From NCBI GenBank assembly GCA_021812265.1, contig JAKAOI010000144.1:1-5357 (forward strand): a stretch of DNA of 5,357 bases, written 5' to 3'. This document shows positions 1 to 4,590 of the stretch, in pieces. The stretch is from Chloroflexota bacterium (GTDB lineage: Bacteria; Chloroflexota; Ktedonobacteria; Ktedonobacterales; JACDGC01). The notes under the pieces were generated by a model. It did no database searches. It saw only the letters and a list, made by a program, of their open reading frames with translations, and had not been told where the DNA came from. Every line of letters begins with the position of its first letter. Within the stretch, counting starts at the first letter, position 1. The translations under genes were made by a program, and so were the position numbers.

Positions 1-2
1 CG

Positions 3-101
3 GTTTTACAGAATACCCCCCCCCCCATCTTCAATCGCCGCATGCCGCAAAAGAATTTTGATCTTGCTATATTGCCATTTGACGCGCTACCATGTGAATA
101 A
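3..101 (+). CDS. possible C-terminal tail of an upstream gene (partial)
   Basis: The frame starting at base 3 is open from the window edge to a TAA at 99-101, giving 32 codons. Its last part reads like ordinary protein (about 20 residues ending FDALPCE) with unremarkable codons. The two other plus frames are also open for part of this stretch: one stops at 59-61, and the third runs on to 112-114, overlapping the next gene. The frame choice is therefore uncertain. The frame contains the 11-C tract, which would encode Thr-Pro-Pro-Pro, and a length error there would change the frame of everything to its left. If real, it ends 9 bases before the first possible start of the S51-like gene, consistent with one operon. 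The product cannot be identified from so few residues. Confidence 0.28.
   Translation, partial: VLQNTPPPIFNRRMPQKNFDLAILPFDALPCE
16..26. repeat. 11-base poly-C homopolymer
   Basis: Eleven consecutive C residues run from 16 to 26, between GAATA and ATCTT. It is the longest homopolymer in the window. Such tracts are prone to slippage in the cell and to length errors in sequencing. It lies 15 bases from the window edge and inside a possible upstream reading frame. Confidence 0.9.
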
Positions 102-107
102 TACAAC
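65..107 (+). promoter_or_regulatory. weak candidate promoter elements upstream of the S51-like gene
   Basis: TGCTATATT at 65-73 resembles an extended -10 (5 of 6 to TATAAT, with TGn in front) but has no good -35 at 17 bases. TTGACG at 79-84 is 5 of 6 to a -35, but the hexamer 17 bases further (TACAAC, 102-107) is only a fair -10. Neither pair is convincing. The gene may instead be read from a promoter to the left of the window, especially if an upstream gene ends at 101. Confidence 0.25.
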
Positions 108-110
108 CAT

Positions 111-848
111 ATGAAAGCTGATGATCCATATATGGCAAACGGCGTTGCTGCGTTAGTTGGCGCAGGGGAATTTTTAAGTGTAAGCGATCGTATTGATATT
201 GAGCTGCTGAAGCATATTACCGGAACTGCCCGTGTAGCCATAGTGCCGGCGGCTTCGGCGCCGGACGGCGGAGATTCGCCGCAGCGCTGGGCAAAGATGG
301 GGGTAGACCATTTTACACGGCTTGGCGCCACAGCGTTTCCCGTTATGGCGCTGACTCGCGCGGATATGCAGAATGAATCTTTTATCCAACAAATTCGATC
401 CGCCAATTTTGTCTATTTTTCTGGCGGAAAACCCCGTTATTTGCTGGAAACACTTACAGAAACCCCATTTTGGGCGGCTGTAAAAGATATTTTTGCGGCC
501 GGCGGCGTTATTGCCGGCTGCTCCGCCGGCGCCATGGTTATGGCTGAATATATGGCCGACTTTCCCCAAGTATGGAAAACACTGCCCGCGCTCGGTATTG
601 CCAAAAATTTGACGGTAATACCGCACTTTGATGAGTTGCCTCAGGCAATAAAGGGTCCTATCGGCGCAATGCGGCATAAAGGATATATTGCCGGTATCGA
701 CGGCTCAACTGCGCTGATTGGCCCGTTCGAGCAAAATACGTGGAACATTGTCGGGCGCGGCGCGGTAACCATCTACTCAGCTTCAGGAAAAAAACAGTAT
801 CCATCCGGCTCCGTTATTCAATTGGATGGCAAGGAATACAAGGAATAA
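111..848 (+). CDS. class I glutamine amidotransferase-like / peptidase S51-like protein
   Basis: The 245-residue product is a cytoplasmic-type protein of the Type 1 glutamine amidotransferase-like superfamily, close to peptidase S51 (dipeptidase E, cyanophycinase). The N-terminal strand reads VAALVGAGEF (about 12-21). FSGGKP (103-108) is the loop before the nucleophile helix. The nucleophile elbow GCSAGAM (136-142) places the probable catalytic Ser at 138. PHFDE (171-175) supplies the probable His172, and AGIDGSTALIG (194-204) matches the conserved late strand. Length is normal for the family. An alternative ATG at 132 (residue 8) lies nearer to where family members usually begin; neither start has a clear Shine-Dalgarno site. 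No signal peptide or membrane segment is seen. The stop overlaps the ribosome site of the propeller gene, so the two are probably co-translated. The fold call is secure. Substrate is unknown; hydrolysis of a small peptide or amide is inference, and cyanophycin is not indicated. Confidence 0.9.
   Translation: MKADDPYMANGVAALVGAGEFLSVSDRIDIELLKHITGTARVAIVPAASAPDGGDSPQRWAKMGVDHFTRLGATAFPVMALTRADMQNESFIQQIRSANFVYFSGGKPRYLLETLTETPFWAAVKDIFAAGGVIAGCSAGAMVMAEYMADFPQVWKTLPALGIAKNLTVIPHFDELPQAIKGPIGAMRHKGYIAGIDGSTALIGPFEQNTWNIVGRGAVTIYSASGKKQYPSGSVIQLDGKEYKE
840..845 (+). promoter_or_regulatory. Shine-Dalgarno site for the propeller gene
   Basis: AAGGAA lies 8 bases before the ATG at 854, inside the last codons of the S51-like gene. 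It fixes the start at 854 in place of the in-frame ATG at 740, which has no such site and would add 38 basic, unstructured residues in front of a good signal-anchor. Confidence 0.8.
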
Positions 849-853
849 AGCGC

Positions 854-1963
854 ATGTCACACCGAAACGGTTTTTCGGCGCAAGCTAAAAGAGCCACCCT
901 ATCCATAGCCGCCGCCGCGATATTTCTGATTATTGCCGCCATCGGAACCATTATATACCCGCTGCGCGCTGCTTCTTCACAAGCAATTTCCTGCAGTATG
1001 CAAGCGCATACGCTTTCACCGCAAACGTCTCAGGAAATTACCGAATACACGATGCCGCAGCCAAACAGCGACTTAATGTCGGCAATTGTCGGATCTAACG
1101 GAGATATCTGGTTGGGAGAGATGGGACAAAATCTGCTTGGCAGATTTAATCCTGTCACGCATATATTGGATGAATGGCCTGTGCCAAACGGCCATAACGG
1201 GGTAATGGATATGGCGGCCGGGACTTCCGGTGATATTTGGTTTGCTGAAGAGGCCGGCGGTTTTATCGCGCATTTTCAGCCGCAAACATGCTCATTTACC
1301 GAATATCCCCTTGCTTCGCAATCCGGCAGGCGTCCTTCACCGGTTGGTTTAACCATTGCGCCGGATGGCAAAGTATGGTTTACCGATATTACAACCGGTT
1401 TGTTCGGTTACGTTAATCCGATAACCAATGGTGTGCAGACCTATTCTCTGCCGGCAACAGATATTTCTGAATCGCCGATTCCCTATGCCATTGCGGCAGA
1501 CTCTGCCGGCAATGTGTGGATTGCTTTAATTAGCTCTCCGCAGATTATACGCTTTCATCCCGCTACAAACACATTTTACATCTATACGGTTCCCATAGCG
1601 CAGGCGCAAATAAACGCAATTACTGTGGCGCCAAACGGAACCGTGTGGTTTACTGTTATGGCCGGCGCGCTGGGAAAAATAGCGCCTGGAGCAACTGCGC
1701 CGGAATTATATGCGCCGCCGCCGGCGTTTGGTGACGTGGCGCAGTTCTACAGTTTGCTATACGATTCGCAAGATAATATTTGGGTTGCCAGCAGCAACGC
1801 CAATGCAATAATACGCTTTAATCCGAATCAAGCGGTTTGGAGCCGCGCGCCGCTGCCACAGGCGGACAGCGCGCCATATGGAACCGCCGAAACCGCTTCC
1901 GGCGTCATTTGGTTTACGGAAGGCGCGCCAAACGCAAACCGATTTGGTGTATTAACGCCGTAA
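854..1963 (+). CDS. membrane-anchored seven-bladed beta-propeller, virginiamycin B lyase-like (Vgb/NHL fold)
   Basis: The product is 369 residues. A basic N-terminus (R4, K12, R13) precedes a hydrophobic stretch at about 14-35 (AIFLIIAAIGTII core). This makes it a signal anchor or secretion signal (possible cleavage after SQA, 42-44), so the body is extracytoplasmic. Seven repeats follow with G-x-[IV]-W cores at Trp86, 129, 175, 222, 265, 310 and 353, spaced 43-47 residues; several read VWFT or IWFTE. Each repeat ends in a strand such as FTEYPL or VQTYSLP. The last blade lacks that outer strand, which the N-terminal EITEYTMP (61-68) can supply as a velcro closure. Cys47 and Cys146 are the only cysteines and could form a disulfide. 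No His occurs after residue 235, although Vgb enzymes rely on His in the C-terminal half. It is therefore probably a binding or structural propeller, not a streptogramin lyase. It starts 5 bases after the S51-like stop. Confidence 0.88.
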   Translation: MSHRNGFSAQAKRATLSIAAAAIFLIIAAIGTIIYPLRAASSQAISCSMQAHTLSPQTSQEITEYTMPQPNSDLMSAIVGSNGDIWLGEMGQNLLGRFNPVTHILDEWPVPNGHNGVMDMAAGTSGDIWFAEEAGGFIAHFQPQTCSFTEYPLASQSGRRPSPVGLTIAPDGKVWFTDITTGLFGYVNPITNGVQTYSLPATDISESPIPYAIAADSAGNVWIALISSPQIIRFHPATNTFYIYTVPIAQAQINAITVAPNGTVWFTVMAGALGKIAPGATAPELYAPPPAFGDVAQFYSLLYDSQDNIWVASSNANAIIRFNPNQAVWSRAPLPQADSAPYGTAETASGVIWFTEGAPNANRFGVLTP

Positions 1964-1972
1964 CCCCTTTTT

Positions 1973-2002
1973 TTGTTAATTGTGTGATAATTATCTTATA
2001 GT
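1973..2002 (+). promoter_or_regulatory. candidate promoter upstream of the aldo/keto reductase gene, with palindrome
   Basis: TTGTTA (1973-1978) and TATAGT (1997-2002) are separated by 18 bases, giving 4 of 6 and 5 of 6 matches to the sigma70 consensus. The perfect 10-base palindrome GATAATTATC (1986-1995) sits in the spacer, where a repressor could block polymerase. A second possible pair, TTGGCG (2048-2053) and TATACT (2072-2077), lies nearer the gene. I cannot choose between them from sequence alone. Confidence 0.4.
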
Positions 2003-2026
2003 CTTAAATAGGAAAGCGTCAATGTA

Positions 2027-2038
2027 ACATAGCTATGT
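2027..2038. promoter_or_regulatory. perfect 12-base palindrome, candidate operator
   Basis: ACATAGCTATGT is a perfect inverted repeat located about 18-30 bases downstream of the start predicted for the TTGTTA/TATAGT promoter. It lies about 90 bases before the reductase start. The position and symmetry suit a dimeric repressor site. No family can be named from it. Confidence 0.35.
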
Positions 2039-2042
2039 ATCG

Positions 2043-2062
2043 GCGCTTTGGCGCGGTTTTTT
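2043..2062 (+). terminator. weak intrinsic terminator or attenuator candidate
   Basis: GCGC (2043-2046) pairs with GCGC (2051-2054) around a TTTG loop, followed after two G by six T (2057-2062). The four-pair stem is short for a terminator. If functional it would end the propeller transcript about 80 bases past its stop, or attenuate transcripts that enter the reductase gene. A T7 run at 1968-1974, just after the propeller stop, has only a poor hairpin (GGTG/CGCC, 1946-1959) in front of it. Confidence 0.3.
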
Positions 2063-2110
2063 CATTGCGAATATACTGCTTTTGTTGGAAACTGCGCGTA
2101 CATCATCTAC

Positions 2111-2116
2111 AGGAGA
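2111..2116 (+). promoter_or_regulatory. Shine-Dalgarno site for the aldo/keto reductase gene
   Basis: AGGAGA stands 8 bases before ATG 2125 and decides this start. The in-frame ATG at 2035 would add 30 residues that are not part of the aldo/keto reductase fold and would lie across the palindrome and hairpin. Confidence 0.85.
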
Positions 2117-2124
2117 AGTATCCA

Positions 2125-3084
2125 ATGGAATATCGTCGTCTCGGCTCAGCAGGAATGAAAGTTAGCGTTATTTCTTTCGGAGGCTGGCTGAATTTTGGTG
2201 AAGGTGTAATGGCCGAAGAATTAGCCGGCCAATTAATAACCACCGCCTATGATCAGGGAATCAATTTTTTTGATATTGCAGATATTTACCGCAAAGGCGA
2301 AGCCGAAACGCAAATGGGTAAAATTCTGAAACAATTCCCACGCCAAAATCTTGTTATCTCATCTAAAGTGTTTTGGCCGATGAGTGATAATGTGAACGAT
2401 CGCGGCCTTTCGCGCAAACATATTATGGAAAGCATCGACGCTTCGCTAAAACGTATCGGCACAGATTATTTAGATATTTATTTTTGTCACCGGCACGATC
2501 CCGAAACAACCGCGCTGGAGGTTGCCCGCGCAATGACAGATCTTATTCAGCAAGGAAAGATATTGTATTGGGGAACCTCGGAATGGACCGGGCAGGAAGT
2601 TCAGGAAGTGTGCGATGTTTGCGAAAAATATCATCTCTATAAGCCGCAAACCGATCAGCCGCAATATTCGTTAGTACATCGCAAACGTGTAGAACAAACT
2701 TTGTTGCCGGTAACGAAAAAAGAAGGCATGGGGCTGGTTGTGTGGTCTCCGCTGGGACAAGGCTTTTTAACTGGAAAATATGACGGCGGCATACCAGAAA
2801 ATACTCGGCTGGGCCGGGAAAAATGGGCGCAGGAACGTTTCTTTCAAGGCGACCTTGCAGAGCGATCGCGCAAACTGCAGCCGATTGCCGATGAAATGAG
2901 CATAACTCGCGGGCAGCTGGCGCTGGCGTGGATATTACATGAGCAGGGTGTTTCCAGCGCAATTACTGGGGCAACCCAAAAAGAGCAATTACTGGAAAAT
3001 GTGAAAGCCGCGAATATTACGTTATCAGAGCAAACTCTTGCGCAATTAAACGATTTATTTAATCCTGCGCTGGAAAGCGAATAA
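2125..3084 (+). CDS. aldo/keto reductase, AKR6 / K+ channel beta-subunit-like
   Basis: The 319-residue product is a complete (beta/alpha)8-barrel NADPH-dependent oxidoreductase of the aldo/keto reductase family. It opens with MEYRRLGSAGMKVSVISFGG, the form typical of the Kv-beta-like (AKR6) and YghZ-like branch. The catalytic tetrad is visible: Asp50 in FFDIADIY, Tyr55, Lys81 in ISSKVFW, and His122 in YFCHRHDPET. Cofactor-side motifs follow in order: WGTSEW (149-154), QPQYSLVHR (178-186), WSPLGQGFLTGKY (207-219) and AITGATQKEQLLENV (279-293). Length is normal. The protein is soluble, with no signal peptide. It would reduce aldehydes or ketones with NADPH; the physiological substrate cannot be read from the sequence. 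The gene has a good ribosome site and probably its own promoter in the 161-base spacer upstream. It is convergent with rplL, 104 bases away. Confidence 0.95.
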   Translation: MEYRRLGSAGMKVSVISFGGWLNFGEGVMAEELAGQLITTAYDQGINFFDIADIYRKGEAETQMGKILKQFPRQNLVISSKVFWPMSDNVNDRGLSRKHIMESIDASLKRIGTDYLDIYFCHRHDPETTALEVARAMTDLIQQGKILYWGTSEWTGQEVQEVCDVCEKYHLYKPQTDQPQYSLVHRKRVEQTLLPVTKKEGMGLVVWSPLGQGFLTGKYDGGIPENTRLGREKWAQERFFQGDLAERSRKLQPIADEMSITRGQLALAWILHEQGVSSAITGATQKEQLLENVKAANITLSEQTLAQLNDLFNPALESE

Positions 3085-3117
3085 TCGCTTCAGTAGGTTA
3101 AAAACACAGGTTTCATC

Positions 3118-3152
3118 AAAAAAAAGCAGACGGGAGAAATACCCTCGTCTGC
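3118..3152 (-). terminator. intrinsic terminator of the rplJ-rplL unit
   Basis: Read on the minus strand, GCAGACG (3152-3146) pairs with CGTCTGC (3132-3126). Two further G-C pairs form past a bulged A, the loop is about 8 bases, and eight T residues follow (3125-3118). It lies 36 bases past the rplL stop. On the plus strand the same hairpin is followed only by TTCATT, so it would stop transcripts from the reductase side weakly at best. Confidence 0.92.
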
Positions 3153-3188
3153 TTCATTGTATCTCAGAAAAACTGCGGCCAGTTTCGC

Positions 3189-3590
3189 TTACGCTGGCTT
3201 TACTTCAGCGGTAGCGCCACCTTCAACCAGTTTTTTCATCATAACTTCGGCGTCTTCTTTAGAAAGAACCGATGCGTTTACAGTTTTGGGAGCGCCTTCA
3301 ACTACGGCTTTGGCTTCGCCCAAACCCAAGGAAGTTAATTCGCGGACCACTTTAATAACATTCACTTTTTTGGAAGCGTCGGCAAGGCCGGTTAAAATAA
3401 CATTAAATTCGGTGGGAGCTTCTTCAACAGGAGCAGCGCCAGCGCCGCCTACGGGTGCAGCCATAACCATCGCGGGCATAGCCGCGGCGGCGGAAACGCC
3501 CCATTTTTCTTGAAGTTCTTTTGTTAATTTTACCAGATCGAGAACGCTCAATTTTTCAATCTGTTCAATAATTTCATCTACTGTAGCCAT
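3189..3590 (-). CDS. rplL: 50S ribosomal protein L7/L12
   Basis: The 133-residue product is the multicopy stalk protein of the large ribosomal subunit, which recruits and stimulates translational GTPases such as EF-Tu and EF-G. The N-terminal dimerisation and L10-binding domain is at about 1-32 (ends ELQEKWGVS). An Ala/Gly/Pro/Val-rich flexible hinge follows at about 33-58 and includes several Met. The globular C-terminal domain starts at TEFNV (60-64). It carries the conserved factor-binding segment [12 protein letters not shown] (74-85), [14 protein letters not shown] (89-102), and ends in ATAEVKPA. It is slightly longer than the usual 120-130 residues, mostly in the hinge and the loop around [10 protein letters not shown]. 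An in-frame upstream ATG at 3674 is rejected because a ribosome site precedes 3590 and the domain begins exactly there. It follows rplJ by 96 bases and is followed by a strong terminator. Confidence 0.98.
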   Translation of the reverse strand: MATVDEIIEQIEKLSVLDLVKLTKELQEKWGVSAAAAMPAMVMAAPVGGAGAAPVEEAPTEFNVILTGLADASKKVNVIKVVRELTSLGLGEAKAVVEGAPKTVNASVLSKEDAEVMMKKLVEGGATAEVKPA

Positions 3591-3598
3591 TGAAAGAA

Positions 3599-3603
3599 CC
3601 TTT
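3599..3603 (-). promoter_or_regulatory. Shine-Dalgarno site for rplL
   Basis: AAAGG on the minus strand (3603-3599) lies 8 bases before the ATG at 3590-3588. It selects this start over the in-frame ATG at 3674, which would add 28 residues encoded by the spacer. Confidence 0.8.
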
Positions 3604-3639
3604 CTGACGAGTGTATCGTATTGTTGTTTTGTGTTTTGG

Positions 3640-3681
3640 CGGACTTTTTGCCCATAATAAACCTTATACGGCAAAAGACCG
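3640..3681 (-). other. long imperfect hairpin in the rplJ-rplL spacer
   Basis: Minus-strand GGTCTTTTGCC (3680-3670) pairs with GGCAAAAAGTCC (3652-3641), with one bulged A and one T-T mismatch. A further C-G pair closes the base, and a small ATAA/TTAT helix can form in the apical loop. It lies between the rplJ stop (3687) and the rplL ribosome site. No U run follows directly, so it is not a terminator. It may be a processing or stability element that lets rplL be made in excess of rplJ (four to six L12 per L10), which is inference. Confidence 0.55.
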
Positions 3682-3686
3682 GGCGG

Positions 3687-4211
3687 TTAAAATGCGCCGC
3701 CTTGTTTTTCCGCGTAGTTACGCAGAACCCCTACCAGATCGCGAATGGGAGCCGACAATAAACCATGTGTTTCCTGTAAAGGGCCAATTACCGAGCCGAC
3801 AACCTGACCGCGCAACTCTTGTTTGCCGGGAACTTTAGCAAGTTCTTCAATATCTTGCGCCGAAAGTTTTGCAGCTTTCATCGCGCCGGATTTGATGGAA
3901 ATAGTTTTTACTGTTTTCATCAAATCAACCAATACTTTGGCGGGTCCTGTTTCATCTCCATAACCGATGATTATTGCGGTCGGCCGATTCAGCGAATCTG
4001 CGTCTATTGCAACACCGGCTTTTTTGCCGGCAATGCGAAGCAGTGTATTTTTAACGACCTGAACATCCAATCCTTCCGAACGAAATTTCTTTCGCACGCT
4101 GATTTGTTCTTTCATATTCATAGCCTGTGTTTCTATCAACACAACTGCAGTAGATTTGCTCAGCTTTTCGCTCAGCTCATCAATAATGCCCTCTTTTTGT
4201 TTTGTTGGCAT
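3687..4211 (-). CDS. rplJ: 50S ribosomal protein L10
   Basis: The 174-residue product is L10, the base of the ribosomal stalk. Its N-terminal domain binds 23S rRNA together with L11, and its C-terminal helix carries L7/L12 dimers. Motifs in order: KQKEGIIDELSEKL (4-17), typical of the N-terminal helix; VVKNTLLRIA (52-61), the most conserved stretch; RPTAIIIGYGDETGPAKVL (76-94); LAKVPGKQELRGQVVG (124-139); and the C-terminal helix, about 150-170 (LLSAPIRDLVGVLRNYAEK). Length is typical. An in-frame ATG at 4268 would add 19 residues (including HEHHQSERRR) encoded by the leader, and is rejected in favour of 4211, which has a strong ribosome site. L10 bound to L12 represses its own operon in bacteria, and the long leader in front carries the structures expected for that. 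rplL follows. Confidence 0.98.
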   Translation of the reverse strand: MPTKQKEGIIDELSEKLSKSTAVVLIETQAMNMKEQISVRKKFRSEGLDVQVVKNTLLRIAGKKAGVAIDADSLNRPTAIIIGYGDETGPAKVLVDLMKTVKTISIKSGAMKAAKLSAQDIEELAKVPGKQELRGQVVGSVIGPLQETHGLLSAPIRDLVGVLRNYAEKQGGAF

Positions 4212-4220
4212 TGCTGGTCT

Positions 4221-4228
4221 CCTCCTTT
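4221..4228 (-). promoter_or_regulatory. Shine-Dalgarno site for rplJ
   Basis: AAAGGAGG on the minus strand (4228-4221) is a near-perfect anti-16S match, 9 bases before ATG 4211-4209. It is the strongest ribosome site in the window and decides the rplJ start. A small ATGTT/AACAT hairpin lies 20-35 bases upstream. Confidence 0.9.
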
Positions 4229-4279
4229 CTGACTGATGATGTTCATGTTTCGGAACATTTTTCCCCATTATGACAGCGC

Positions 4280-4310
4280 AAAAAAATACCCCTGCGCACA
4301 GCGCAAGGGC
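4280..4310 (-). terminator. intrinsic terminator inside the rplJ leader (attenuator)
   Basis: Read on the minus strand, CCCTTGCGC (4309-4301) pairs with GCGCAGGGG (4297-4289), nine pairs with one G-U, around a TGT loop. TA and seven T follow (4286-4280). It lies about 115 bases downstream of the predicted transcription start and about 70 bases before rplJ, so it must be bypassed for rplJ to be made. It could also stop read-through from the gene at the right edge. Confidence 0.88.
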
Positions 4311-4336
4311 AGATTATATAATAGAATCGTTGCCGA

Positions 4337-4350
4337 TTTATGTACATAAA
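4337..4350. repeat. perfect 14-base palindrome in the rplJ leader
   Basis: TTTATGTACATAAA is a perfect inverted repeat between the two arms of the GTTGCC/GGCAAC helix. In RNA it can form a five-pair AU hairpin with a GTAC loop. In DNA it has the symmetry of an operator, downstream of the rplJ promoter. Confidence 0.5.
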
Positions 4351-4430
4351 CAAACTGCGCCTCGACAGGCAACACCTATAATTAAGCTGATTACAGCGCC
4401 TGTGGTCACTGGCATATATTCCTAGTGTTC

Positions 4431-4460
4431 AGTATATGGCGCAACGGCTGGATTTGTCAA
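4431..4460 (-). promoter_or_regulatory. sigma70-type promoter of rplJ-rplL
   Basis: On the minus strand, TTGACA (4460-4455, perfect -35) and TATACT (4436-4431, 5 of 6 to the -10) are separated by 18 bases. Start of transcription is expected near 4424. The -35 lies in an 11-base imperfect palindrome (ATTTG-T-CAAAT, 4452-4462). This is the best promoter in the window, as expected for stalk proteins needed in high amount. Confidence 0.8.
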
Positions 4461-4574
4461 ATTCTGGGAGTAGCAAAAATGTGGGACTGCAGCCAAAGCC
4501 GCTTTACCGTATTTACATATTGCTCTTGTGACTTTTCTCTATGAGAAGATATGATTGCAAAATGTGTCAACATA

Positions 4575-4587
4575 TCTCCGTCGGAGA
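4575..4587 (-). other. short hairpin just after the right-edge reading frame
   Basis: TCTCC and GGAGA pair around a three-base loop, 3 bases past the stop at 4591-4593. No T run follows on the minus strand (TATGTTGACA comes next), so it is at best a weak terminator or a 3'-end stabiliser. Between here and the rplJ promoter (4461-4574) I see only a small TTCTC/GAGAA hairpin (4535-4547) and no gene. Confidence 0.35.
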
Positions 4588-4590
4588 ACA

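Larger units (their letters stand above)
4212..4424 (-). ncRNA. L10 (rplJ) leader, cis-regulatory RNA with attenuator
   Basis: The untranslated leader runs about 210 bases from the predicted start near 4424 to rplJ. The upstream domain has ACAGGC (4403-4398) pairing with GCCTGT (4370-4365). Just inside its 5' arm is a GCTG-TAAT-CAGC hairpin (4397-4386), then a 15-base open stretch on one side only. A lopsided internal loop like this, and the wording GCTTAAT ... GCCTGTCGAGG, match my memory of the L10-binding leader family (Rfam L10_leader). Downstream, GTTGCC (4373-4368) can instead pair with GGCAAC (4334-4329), which excludes the first helix because 4368-4370 are shared. An intrinsic terminator follows at 4309-4280, 29 bases beyond a 14-base palindrome. 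L10-L12 autoregulation by attenuation is established for Bacillus subtilis rplJL. The same mechanism here is inferred. No other gene is seen in 4212-4590. Confidence 0.75.

Noticed and set aside
174..677. Minus-strand open frame of 167 codons opposite the S51-like gene
   Set aside because: It lies wholly inside a gene with clear family motifs on the plus strand and has no recognisable domain or ribosome site.
740..853. Longer start for the propeller gene at 740
   Set aside because: It would overlap the S51-like gene by 109 bases and put 38 basic residues before the signal anchor. The ATG at 854 has a ribosome site.
988..996. Possible lipoprotein signal ending in AISC (Cys47) in the propeller
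   Set aside because: The position before the Cys is not a good lipobox, and the hydrophobic core ends about 12 residues earlier with an Arg in between.
2035..2124. Longer start for the aldo/keto reductase at 2035
   Set aside because: The extra 30 residues cross the palindrome and hairpin, have no homology to the fold, and lack a ribosome site, whereas 2125 has AGGAGA.
2863..2872. GCGATCGC, the cyanobacterial HIP1 octamer
   Set aside because: Only one full copy was noticed in the window. HIP1-rich genomes carry it several times per few kilobases.
2543..2962. Minus-strand open frame inside the reductase gene
   Set aside because: It is a shadow of a well-conserved enzyme and shows no motifs.
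3611..4232. Plus-strand open frames opposite rplJ and its spacer
   Set aside because: They overlap L10 coding sequence, and their composition is that of reverse-complement shadow.
4174..4258. Short upstream open frame (ATG at 4258) overlapping the rplJ start out of frame
   Set aside because: It has only a GGGG stretch in front as a ribosome site, no leader-peptide features, and would run through the strong rplJ ribosome site.
4313..4318. Perfect TATAAT on the minus strand, possible second rplJ promoter
   Set aside because: There is no -35-like hexamer at 16-18 bases, and the attenuator lies directly downstream. It is part of a small AT palindrome.
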